Below are positions 14,259-21,132 of a stretch of DNA of 21,132 nt, piece by piece. Every line of letters begins with the position of its first letter. Position 1 is the first letter of the stretch. The notes below the pieces were generated by a model. It did no database searches. It was not told the DNA's origin and saw nothing but the letters and a program-made list of their open reading frames with translations. The stretch is from positions 1 to 21,132 of the IMG/VR virus record IMGVR_UViG_3300012936_000227. One strand, written 5' to 3'. The DNA is from a virus. The translations under genes and the position numbers were made by a program.

Positions 14259-15635
14259 ATGGCATTAGAAAATGCAGCGGCACTAAATGGTAATATAAGT
14301 AAATTTTCAGTAGTTTCAAACTATACTGGAGATGAAATTGATATTAGAGGTGGTATTGCTGAATTTTATTATTATGAAAGTGTTATGGATAATACTGTTA
14401 GAGTTAATGTAAATGTTGTTGATGGTGGTGTTGAAGCAGGTAATAAAGATTCTGCTGCTAAAATAGAATATCCACAATCATTTACAGTAGGAGAAAAATG
14501 TTTTATTTCTATTGAAGATGGATATGGTCAAGAAATAAATTTAATAGATGAATATCATTTAAGAATAAAAACTAATAGTAATAGTACTTCAAATGCATTA
14601 TCATCTTTTTATACTCTCAATCTTTGGTCTGAAGAATCTATAAAAAATAATCAAGTATCAAAAAGAGTTGTAAAAAAATATGAGGGAAAGGTTAGTGATA
14701 CTATTTTTTCAATATTAAGAACTGATTACTTAAAAACTCCAAAAGATATTTTTGTTGATCCAACTTTTAATAACCTTGTTGTATATGGTGAGAGAAAAAA
14801 ACCTTTAGCAAGAGTTCATGAATTAGCTGCTAGATCTGTTCCAGAGGGAATACTGAATGCTGATGGTATTCGTGCAGGGTATCTTTTTTATGAAACTAGT
14901 ATAGGATATTTTTTTAGATCTATAGATAAAATTTTTACACAAGAAGTCAACAGAAGATTCATTTATAATAATACTACTGGTTTACCTAAAGGTTTTGATG
15001 CAAAAATATTATCTTATCAGTTCAATAGTTTTATAGATCTTGAATCTAAACTTTTAGATGGATCTATGTTTGATACAGAATTAATAACATTTGATGAATA
15101 TAGTTCTGAGTATAAAGGTGAAGGAGAAGATGCATTTGATGCTAAAACACAAACAGAAGATAGTAATTTTACTGCAGGAACTGATCAAATAAAAATATTT
15201 TCAGATTCAGATAGTGAATTTGAAAATATTGGTGCAACTAAAAGTGATTTTAAAGTGAGAGATGTTGGAATTTCAAATCCAGGAATTACTTTTGAAGAGC
15301 AATTACAAAAATCTACAGAAGATAACTTTAGTGTTGATAATATTTTAAGACAATCTAGGGCAAGATATAATAATCTATTCACAGTTTCATTATCTATAAC
15401 AATACCAGGTGATTTTGGAATAAGATGTGGAGACCTAGTACATATATCACTAGCAGAACAATCAACATCAACACTCACTCAGGAAAGCGAGCGTAATAGT
15501 GGCATATATATGATAGTAGATTTATGCCATTATATTGATTCCAATCCTGCCGTTACAGGTACGAGTGGAAACTGTTATACTAGGTTGAATTTAGTCAGAG
15601 ATACATTTGGTAAAAAACCAATACCTATTACATAA
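14259..15635 (+). CDS. gp27-like baseplate central hub protein
   Basis: A 458-residue, beta-rich protein assigned by content and synteny to the gp27-type hub; T4 gp27 is about 391 residues. It opens with ISKFSVVSNYTGDEIDIRGG and IAEFYYYESVMDNTVRVNV, then the YHLRIKTNSN region, and closes with LFTVSLSITIPGDFGIRCGD and LVHISLAEQ, a pattern seen in gp27/VgrG-like hubs where the last barrel ends in a G-D-x-V/I turn. It starts with the ATG directly after the protein B stop. The gp5-like gene lies just downstream, which matches the T4 gp27-gp5 complex. Between the two sits the CP12-like gene. A gp27 label is probable, but the sequence is too diverged from T4 for certainty by eye. Confidence 0.74.
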   Translation: MALENAAALNGNISKFSVVSNYTGDEIDIRGGIAEFYYYESVMDNTVRVNVNVVDGGVEAGNKDSAAKIEYPQSFTVGEKCFISIEDGYGQEINLIDEYHLRIKTNSNSTSNALSSFYTLNLWSEESIKNNQVSKRVVKKYEGKVSDTIFSILRTDYLKTPKDIFVDPTFNNLVVYGERKKPLARVHELAARSVPEGILNADGIRAGYLFYETSIGYFFRSIDKIFTQEVNRRFIYNNTTGLPKGFDAKILSYQFNSFIDLESKLLDGSMFDTELITFDEYSSEYKGEGEDAFDAKTQTEDSNFTAGTDQIKIFSDSDSEFENIGATKSDFKVRDVGISNPGITFEEQLQKSTEDNFSVDNILRQSRARYNNLFTVSLSITIPGDFGIRCGDLVHISLAEQSTSTLTQESERNSGIYMIVDLCHYIDSNPAVTGTSGNCYTRLNLVRDTFGKKPIPIT

Positions 15636-15645
15636 GAGGATTCAA

Positions 15646-15873
15646 ATGGAAAGTATCGAAAAGCATATTGAAAAGGATAAGCAAATCCTTCAAGATCCCA
15701 CAACTAATCCACAAATGCGTCGTCACATTGAAGGCGAACTGCATGAATTGGAAGACTATGTAGAGCATCATAAATCAGAGATTGAAAAAGGAGATCATCA
15801 TGATCCAACTGCTTTAGAACTTTATTGTGATCAAAATCCATCAGAACCTGAGTGTTTAATTTACGACGATTAA
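15646..15873 (+). CDS. cp12: CP12-like Calvin cycle regulator (auxiliary metabolic gene)
   Basis: A 75-residue acidic protein ending YCDQNPSEPECLIYDD. This matches the C-terminal signature of CP12, in which two cysteines separated by eight residues (C61 and C70) with an internal NP are followed by a terminal YDD/YED. In cyanobacteria the oxidised C-terminal hairpin binds GAPDH and recruits phosphoribulokinase, switching off the Calvin cycle. The N-terminal half (MESIEKHIEKDKQI, RRHIEGELHELEDYVEHH) is helical and lacks the N-terminal cysteine pair of plant CP12, as I recall for marine picocyanobacterial and phage forms. The ATG at 15646 has a strong ribosome-binding site AAGAGGA (15634-15640, 5-nt spacing), better than any neighbour; a longer frame from a TTG at 15607 is rejected. 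Both arginines use CGT. It lies between two hub genes. Cyanophages are known to carry cp12 and use it to divert host carbon metabolism. Confidence 0.82.
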   Translation: MESIEKHIEKDKQILQDPTTNPQMRRHIEGELHELEDYVEHHKSEIEKGDHHDPTALELYCDQNPSEPECLIYDD

Positions 15874-15877
15874 TTCT

Positions 15878-18800
15878 ATGTCTAGTAATTTTTGGAAGGG
15901 GCAAATTGTAGATGATCAAGTTTGGAAGGGTAATGAAAACTCTGAAAAATGGGGAAGTACTAATGATGTTCCAGGATGGCAAAAAAGATATAAGGTTAGA
16001 ATTTTTAATGAACACCCTAAATCAAAAGAAGAATTATCAGACAACGATCTTCCCCTAGTAAATGTAATATATCCAGTTACTGGAGGAAGTGGTCATGGTT
16101 CAAGTTTTCAAAGTTCAAATTTAAGAAAAGGATCTTTTGTCATTGGTATATACAGTGAAGATTCTCAACCAATAATACTAGGTACATATTCAAATAGTGA
16201 TCAAACTCCATTATTATTTGATATACCAAGAGAAGGATATGTACCATTTTCTGGATTAGTTGGTGAAACAGTTCCCTGGTATTCAATTCCTGGAGACGGT
16301 CAGAATGGACAAGGATCTGTCTATGGAAGTCCAAATGAAGCATCAGGATTTTTAGGAACTAACTGGGAGAGTGTTTCTGATAAGAATATTAAAGAAAGAA
16401 TACAGAAAGAATCTCCACTGAATTCATCTCACAAATGTGCTCAAGGTAGTGGCGCAATTGGTGGTATGCAATTGGCAATTATCGATATGATTATCGATAT
16501 TGAACAAATTAAAAAAAGAACTACTGATTGGTATTCTGGAGTTCAAGATTGGACAGAAAATGAAATAAAAAAAAGGATAGAGAACGCATCTAGAGACATA
16601 TCTAAAGTATTAAAGGATATGATTCAAGACGTGCGTCAATTTATAACCGCAAAAGTAAATGATGCAGTCAAAGCATTACAGTCTCTTATTCCAGCAAATG
16701 AAAGGCAAAAAAGTCAAAAAGCAGTAGAATCTGTTTTAGATTTAATAAATTGTTTATTTGATAAAATTGTTAACGCACTTATCAGCATGGTAATTGACAT
16801 GTTATTGTCAGTTGTTGATCGTTTTATAAATGCTCCTTTAAATGCTGTACAAAAACTTGCTGGTACATTAATTGGAAATGTATTTGGATATATTTTAGGT
16901 AGTGTTAACAAAATTATGGAACCATTATCAGCAATATTTGGTGGTGGTGGTTTAATTGATAAAATATCATCCTCTGCATTATCATTTCTTGGGGATATAT
17001 TGGCATTCTTATCATGCCAAAACGATTCAGAATGCCCAGAAGTAACTAAATGGAGTATGGGTGGAGGATTTGGTACAAAAAGTGAAAATTTATCTGCCGA
17101 TATTAATTCAGTATTGGATATGGCAAAAGATATTGGATCTCAAGTTGAATCATTAGTAGATCCAGATTCTTTTAGTTTTGATATTGATTTTGGAGGTGCA
17201 ATTTCTCAGGCTATAGCAGAAGATAATGTTGGACCTATTTTATGTGGCCCTCCAACAGTAGAATTTTTTGGTGGGGGAGGATCTGGAGCTGCAGCAAATG
17301 CCATTATAGGTGCTAGTGGAGAAATCTTAGGAATTGATATGGTTTCTTTTGGGCAAGGATATACATCTGCTCCTATTGCAAAAATTGTAGATTCTTGTGG
17401 AAAAGGTCAGGGAGCAGTATTGCTTCCTATAATGGGATCAAATCAAACTGGTGGATTTATAAATCAAGCACCAGTTTCTATCAGTAATGATGTTGATGCT
17501 TCAGAAAATCCATCTATTACTTTTAGTGGTGGAACAACACAAATTATTTCTATAGATAAACCAATTAAGGAAAAGGTTGAATCAACTATAAAAGCAACTT
17601 GGAAACTACTTGGACCAAGAAGAGTATCTTTAGAAGTTGTTGGAGAAGGAAGTGGTTTAATTAGAATAGATTTGGAAGTTAATGATAATCCTAATGATCA
17701 TGGAATATCATTTGGAACAGCTAGAGAAGAATGTTCTGGAATTAGGTTTGCTTATGATGGCGAAAAACAAAAAACTTTTCAAGAAAGTACCTATGTTGCA
17801 GGGTCTTATGAGTTTATAATTACTGATCTTATAGAAGATTTAATTTTAGAAGAGAATAATACAAGAATTAAATTAAGAGATAATGATGGACAAGACACTA
17901 ATGCATCATTTACAATTACGCAAATAACACAAAGTGATTTTATTAGAGAAACTAATGTAATTGAAACAGAAGTAATTACAGTTCCATTGACAATTAATGG
18001 TAATCTAGGACCATTTCCAATATCTGATATTGTTGAAGACTATGATTATCCTAGAACTGATGATGGAAATCAAATTGCTAATCCCTGTGCGGCAATTACA
18101 AATGTAAATATTATTAAGGCATATGAATTATTTGAAAATTATGAAATAGTAACAGAAAGACAAGCTGGATTTTATCCTAAAACTAATGGTGAATATGCTT
18201 ATCATAATTATGGTGGTCAAGCTGAACTTTGGTCAGGAGAAAATGATTTTATAGAAAGTGTAGTTGCTCTTCAAGGTGGACAAGGGGTAGGATTGCAAGT
18301 TCATGTAAGATTAGAAGCTACTATTGGATTAGGAGGAAGACCAAATAATACAAGATATAAAATAATATCAATAAGAAATCATGGTTATGGTTATCAAGTT
18401 GGTGATATTTTAAGTTTCCCAGATATAAATGGAAGACCTACAGCAGACATGGGAGGTATATTTAGAATTGCTTCTATGAGTTCTATAACATCTTTAAATG
18501 ATAGGGACTCCGTTGAAACTGAATCCAGATTAGTATTTCCTGGTGGAGGTATGAAAACTTTCAGTTTATACTCAAATTATGATCAAATAAAAGCAACTGG
18601 ATATTATCCAAGTAAGTTAGGTGAACTTGGATACAATGTTTGGGGTGGAGTTGTAGAAGCATGGGGATCTCTTGATGATACGGTTGTTCTTGACGTTGAA
18701 CCCATATCAATGGAAGGTAGTTCAGGTGAAGGAATGGTTCTTAAAATGAGATTTAGTGCTTTCCCTGGATTAGCAGGAAACCCAAGAAATACCACATATT

Positions 18801-20050
18801 CAATTTTAGAAATTACTAACCCAGGAACTGGTTATCAGGTTGGAGATAGATTAACAATACCAGATCTAGAGTTTAAAACCGAAAGTCAAATTGCTGCAGA
18901 TGCGGAGGAAAATGAAACTGCCTTCGTACAAAGCGAGGAGGCTGTTTTTTCTGGATCTATAAAAACACTCAGTGATATGGGAGGAATAATTAGGGTTGAT
19001 AGTGTAAGTGATCCAAGATTTGAAGATTTTATTATTACAGAAGATATTGTACCTACACAACCAGATAGTGATGGTAATATTGGTGGAATTGATATTGATG
19101 GTGGAGGAGAAGATACTGGAGGAATAATTGATGATGGTGCTGGAGTTGATGTTGTATGTCCTCCAAATTTAATTATAAGTACTTTTAATGATACCTGTAA
19201 TAAAGAAGTTAAAGATACAAGAACAATAGGTGTTACTCAAGTTATTGTTATACAATCAGGAATTGGTTACACTAGTGCTCCAGATGGTTCTTTAGGTGGA
19301 TCTGGAAGAACTTGGGCAAACGCAGAGGATACTGTTGTCCGAAGAATTGATGGTAGATGGGATATTCCTTATCCACCAGGTAGTCAACTTCCTGATAATT
19401 TAACTGTTTGTGATAGTATATTTGAACCAGGAGATCCTCCTGGTGATCCTGGAGGTCCTCCTGGAGGTCCTGGAGATCCTGGTGACCCCGGTGATCCTGG
19501 TGATCCTGGTGACCCTGGAGATCCTGGTGACCCCGGTGATCCTGGAGATCCTGATGACGAAGTAATAATTGTTGATCCTGGAGATACTGATGATCCTGGT
19601 ACTGGAGAACCTATTGAACCTCCAGATTTTCCAGAACCTCCTTTTGAGGAAGGTGAAATATTTGTCCCTCCTGGAAGAATAGATTATCCAGCACTATCAG
19701 ATTCTACATATGGTGTAATTTTATATCTATGTGATGTTTTTATTGAAAATGGTGGAATAAATTATTCTAAAGATGATACTATAGAATTATCTTCAGATTT
19801 TGGTGCTGTTTTAGAACCAATATTTGCAGATAATGGATCAATACTTGGTGTAAATATTCTAAGTAGTGGAACTGGCTTTACTGAAAGACCTACATTGACA
19901 GTAAAGACAGAAACAGGTTATAATGCAAACTTAATCCCTGTATTCTGTATAACTAGAGTGGGGGATTCAAAAATCATACCTAGTTCATCGGATGTGATAC
20001 AAGTTATTGACTGTGTAGGAAAACACCCACTAACACCAAGAAATATGTAA
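15878..20050 (+). CDS. gp5-like hub protein: OB-fold, helical insert, repeats and collagen-like tract; no lysozyme
   Basis: A 1390-residue protein. Residues 1-110 are a gp5/VgrG-type OB domain: FWKGQIVDDQVWKG, YKVRIFNEHP, LPLVNVIYPVTGGSGHG, KGSFVIGIY and QPIILGTY. Where T4 gp5 has its lysozyme there is instead a helical, partly hydrophobic region at about 165-385 (DIEQIKKRTTDWYSGVQDW, then LISMVIDMLLSVVDRFI) that ends in a pair of cysteines. The rest is beta-rich with internal repeats: GYTSAP-type modules near 480-500 and 1126-1133, a duplicated block at about 758-868 and 907-1043, and a collagen-like (GDP)n stretch at 1185-1225, then a Pro/Glu-rich linker and a last GYTSAP-related module. 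No catalytic lysozyme motif was found. It follows CP12 by 4 nt and is followed after 1 nt by the spike gene. Call rests on the OB domain and synteny with the gp27-like gene. Confidence 0.75.
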   Translation: MSSNFWKGQIVDDQVWKGNENSEKWGSTNDVPGWQKRYKVRIFNEHPKSKEELSDNDLPLVNVIYPVTGGSGHGSSFQSSNLRKGSFVIGIYSEDSQPIILGTYSNSDQTPLLFDIPREGYVPFSGLVGETVPWYSIPGDGQNGQGSVYGSPNEASGFLGTNWESVSDKNIKERIQKESPLNSSHKCAQGSGAIGGMQLAIIDMIIDIEQIKKRTTDWYSGVQDWTENEIKKRIENASRDISKVLKDMIQDVRQFITAKVNDAVKALQSLIPANERQKSQKAVESVLDLINCLFDKIVNALISMVIDMLLSVVDRFINAPLNAVQKLAGTLIGNVFGYILGSVNKIMEPLSAIFGGGGLIDKISSSALSFLGDILAFLSCQNDSECPEVTKWSMGGGFGTKSENLSADINSVLDMAKDIGSQVESLVDPDSFSFDIDFGGAISQAIAEDNVGPILCGPPTVEFFGGGGSGAAANAIIGASGEILGIDMVSFGQGYTSAPIAKIVDSCGKGQGAVLLPIMGSNQTGGFINQAPVSISNDVDASENPSITFSGGTTQIISIDKPIKEKVESTIKATWKLLGPRRVSLEVVGEGSGLIRIDLEVNDNPNDHGISFGTAREECSGIRFAYDGEKQKTFQESTYVAGSYEFIITDLIEDLILEENNTRIKLRDNDGQDTNASFTITQITQSDFIRETNVIETEVITVPLTINGNLGPFPISDIVEDYDYPRTDDGNQIANPCAAITNVNIIKAYELFENYEIVTERQAGFYPKTNGEYAYHNYGGQAELWSGENDFIESVVALQGGQGVGLQVHVRLEATIGLGGRPNNTRYKIISIRNHGYGYQVGDILSFPDINGRPTADMGGIFRIASMSSITSLNDRDSVETESRLVFPGGGMKTFSLYSNYDQIKATGYYPSKLGELGYNVWGGVVEAWGSLDDTVVLDVEPISMEGSSGEGMVLKMRFSAFPGLAGNPRNTTYSILEITNPGTGYQVGDRLTIPDLEFKTESQIAADAEENETAFVQSEEAVFSGSIKTLSDMGGIIRVDSVSDPRFEDFIITEDIVPTQPDSDGNIGGIDIDGGGEDTGGIIDDGAGVDVVCPPNLIISTFNDTCNKEVKDTRTIGVTQVIVIQSGIGYTSAPDGSLGGSGRTWANAEDTVVRRIDGRWDIPYPPGSQLPDNLTVCDSIFEPGDPPGDPGGPPGGPGDPGDPGDPGDPGDPGDPGDPGDPGDPDDEVIIVDPGDTDDPGTGEPIEPPDFPEPPFEEGEIFVPPGRIDYPALSDSTYGVILYLCDVFIENGGINYSKDDTIELSSDFGAVLEPIFADNGSILGVNILSSGTGFTERPTLTVKTETGYNANLIPVFCITRVGDSKIIPSSSDVIQVIDCVGKHPLTPRNM
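18150..19005 (+). repeat. Two diverged copies of a ~120-residue module in the gp5-like protein
   Basis: Copy 1 (about 18150-18480) and copy 2 (about 18595-19005) encode parallel sequences: GFYPKTNGEYAYHNYGGQAELW against GYYPSKLGELGYNVWGG..EAW; GLGGRPNNTRYKIISI against GLAGNPRNTTYSILEI; GYGYQVGDILSFPD against GTGYQVGDRLTIPD; and DMGGIFRIASM against DMGGIIRVDSV. Copy 2 has an insertion of about 25 acidic residues before DMGG. This is intragenic duplication, long diverged at the DNA level. Boundaries are approximate. Confidence 0.8.
19430..19552 (+). repeat. Collagen-like (Gly-Asp-Pro)n tract in the gp5-like protein
   Basis: Forty-one codons (residues 1185-1225) encode Gly-x-Pro triplets, ending in nine consecutive GDP triplets, with two single-Pro interruptions in the first part. 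Synonymous variation (GGA/GGT, GAT/GAC, CCT/CCC) shows the tract is held by protein selection and not only by slippage. Proline in the Y position of G-X-Y fits a collagen-type triple helix, which agrees with a trimeric gp5-like protein. This is the most GC-rich stretch of the gene. Confidence 0.9.
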
Positions 20051-20051
20051 T

Positions 20052-20633
20052 ATGAAAAATTATCATACTATAAGATACGGAAATAAAGATGGAGAATTAA
20101 AATTTGGTCACATTCACAGTGACCAACAAATGTCATCATTTTTAGTAAGAAGTGGTCATGATGATAGACACTTTATGACTATGGATGCTACTGGAAGTAA
20201 ACCTGAAGGTAGGAAAGGTGGAACTATTAATTCTTGTCCAGGATCATATCAAATAAAATGTGGAGATGATATTGAAAGAACAACACCTGCATTTTATGTT
20301 GAGGCATTAAATGGAGATATTGTATTAAATGCTAGAAACGGAAGAATCCGAATGATGGCAGATAATATTGATATACTTGCTTCAGGTTCAACTGGTGAAC
20401 AAGGAAATATACACATCACTGCAAACGAAAACGTTGAAATTAAGTGTAAGAACTTCGATTTTACGGCAACTTCAGTGGGAAAAGTTATTGCTAATGGTAC
20501 ATTAAAATTAACTGGAGACACTTTATTAAATATATACGGTGGTATTATAGATGGTGCTTCATCAGCATCTAAAATTAAACCATCTAAAGCAGGCCCTTGG
20601 GCAACAGAAGTTGAAAACAATTCTCTAATTTAG
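20052..20633 (+). CDS. Beta-helix spike protein resembling the gp5 C-terminal needle
   Basis: A 193-residue protein. After a mixed N-terminal part (YGNKDGELKFGHIHSDQQM, FLVRSGHDDRHFMTMDATGS) with a SCPGSYQIKCGDD segment, residues 80-165 form short repeated beta strands: GDIVLNARNGRIRMMADN, GNIHITANENVEIKCKN, VIANGTLKLTGDTLLN. This is the pattern of the triple-stranded beta-helix that forms the needle of T4 gp5 and VgrG. It is one nucleotide downstream of the gp5-like gene, which itself lacks such an end. I infer that the membrane-piercing needle is made as a separate chain here. An alternative is a trimeric baseplate or fibre component unrelated to gp5. No signal peptide or membrane segment is visible. 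Confidence 0.72.
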   Translation: MKNYHTIRYGNKDGELKFGHIHSDQQMSSFLVRSGHDDRHFMTMDATGSKPEGRKGGTINSCPGSYQIKCGDDIERTTPAFYVEALNGDIVLNARNGRIRMMADNIDILASGSTGEQGNIHITANENVEIKCKNFDFTATSVGKVIANGTLKLTGDTLLNIYGGIIDGASSASKIKPSKAGPWATEVENNSLI

Positions 20634-20637
20634 TATC

Positions 20638-21132
20638 ATGACATTCAAAACTGACGATCTTTATATAGGAAAGCGTTTATTTGTTGGAGAAGGATTTCCA
20701 ATTGCTTTAGGTATTGGACCCGCTGAAGCAAGAGGTTCTGCATATATTGAAGGACCTACAATTACTGGAGCACCATTAACATTTCCAATACCTGCGGGAA
20801 CCGCAATGGTTGGTCCAAATGTTAATGGTGAGGTAATTCCTCCCCTAATATTTGGTGCTATTTCTGGATTCAATTTTTCACCATATTCATTAGCAGTAGT
20901 AGGAGATGCCTGCATTTTTGATAATTTGACCGCTAATGGCATGGTTAATGTAGGAACTCACGTTCTTGCACAAGGAGAAGTAATTTCAAGAACATTAGGA
21001 GGACAACATATCCTCTCAATGAAAAAGAATTTTGATATTCCTCATCCAAAAAAAGAAAATTGGAGACTGAGACATACTTGCCCAGAAGGACCTTCTAATG
21101 ATGTATATCATAGAGGTAAAATAAATAATAAA
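20638..21132 (+). CDS. Tail/baseplate structural protein, 3' end outside window
   Basis: An ATG at 20638, 4 nt after the spike stop, opens 165 codons that reach the window edge without a stop. The start MTFKTDDLYIGKRLFVGEG is followed by IALGIGPAEARGSAYIEGPT, a Pro/Gly-rich beta section, and then FDIPHPKKENWRLRHTCPEGPSNDVYHRGK near residues 139-163 (cited here in part: IPHP..NWRLRHTCPEGP). The last motif is one I recall near the C-terminus of structural and fibre-type proteins of T4-like cyanophages, so the gene may be nearly complete or may continue as a longer fibre. Exact role is unknown; it probably belongs to the baseplate or fibre network with its upstream neighbours. Confidence 0.66.
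   Translation, partial: MTFKTDDLYIGKRLFVGEGFPIALGIGPAEARGSAYIEGPTITGAPLTFPIPAGTAMVGPNVNGEVIPPLIFGAISGFNFSPYSLAVVGDACIFDNLTANGMVNVGTHVLAQGEVISRTLGGQHILSMKKNFDIPHPKKENWRLRHTCPEGPSNDVYHRGKINNK

Noticed and set aside
14249-14260. AATAAATG at the start of the gp27-like gene as a late promoter
   Set aside because: It overlaps the stop and start codons, so a transcript would begin inside the gene; it is explained by the TAA-ATG junction.
15607-15645. TTG start extending the CP12-like gene by 13 residues
   Set aside because: It lies inside the end of the gp27-like gene, while ATG 15646 has AAGAGGA at ideal spacing and gives the expected CP12 length.
20661-20942. Minus-strand frame of 93 codons near the right end
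   Set aside because: It is antisense to the strongly protein-like frame starting at 20638, which has the same spacing to its upstream gene as other genes here.

Overview
The window is a 21 kb piece of a T4-like (straboviral/kyanoviral type) myovirus genome, most likely a marine cyanophage of Prochlorococcus or Synechococcus. The T4 core genes gp33, gp59, gp32, gp53, gp48, gp4, gp54, gp26 and a gp27/gp5-type hub can be recognised from their sequence. The DNA is strongly AT-rich and almost entirely coding. The cyanobacterial link comes from a CP12-like Calvin-cycle regulator gene and a DUF1825-like gene, a family best known from cyanobacteria. PhoH and a 2-oxoglutarate/Fe(II)-oxygenase-like protein also fit a marine T4-like phage. 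No tRNA, CRISPR array, insertion sequence or integration gene was seen.

Layout. (1) 1-4643, plus strand, replication/transcription block: small Trp-rich protein, PhoH, DUF6445/2OG-oxygenase-like protein, RecB-type PD-(D/E)XK nuclease, then late-transcription coactivator gp33, helicase loader gp59, DUF1825-like protein and ssDNA-binding gp32. Two well-formed sigma70-type promoters (TTGACA, 17 bp spacer) precede gp33 and gp32. A strong intrinsic terminator follows gp32 and lies inside the 3' end of the convergent gp53 gene. (2) 4640-7201, minus strand, three-gene island: head-completion gp4, tail-tube cap gp48, baseplate wedge gp53, with T4-late-type ATAAATA motifs. (3) 7236-21132, plus strand, central tail/baseplate hub block: gp54, gp26, a small 57-aa ORF, two large tape-measure-like paralogues each carrying a different peptidoglycan-hydrolase-like domain, gp27-like hub, CP12, a 1390-aa gp5-like OB-fold protein with a collagen-like stretch, a separate beta-helix spike protein, and an open-ended fibre/structural gene.

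How it fits together. The first block supplies late-gene activation and replication fork assembly (gp33, gp59, gp32) from host-type promoters. The other two blocks build the baseplate hub, tube initiator and tape measure, which are late structural functions. Points most worth a second look: (a) a perfect -1 slippery heptamer with an upstream Shine-Dalgarno-like stretch at the end of gp26, which would fuse gp26 to the small ORF just ahead of the tape-measure-like genes, as in lambda G/GT; (b) a CP12 metabolic gene embedded between gp27 and gp5, with the best ribosome-binding site in the window; (c) a gp5-like protein that has lost its lysozyme and its beta-helix, with lysozyme-like domains found instead in the two upstream proteins and the beta-helix in its own gene; (d) gp32 without any cysteine, and with all-CGN arginine codons unlike its AGA-using neighbours. 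All assignments are from reading the sequence and remembered family features; no database search was possible.
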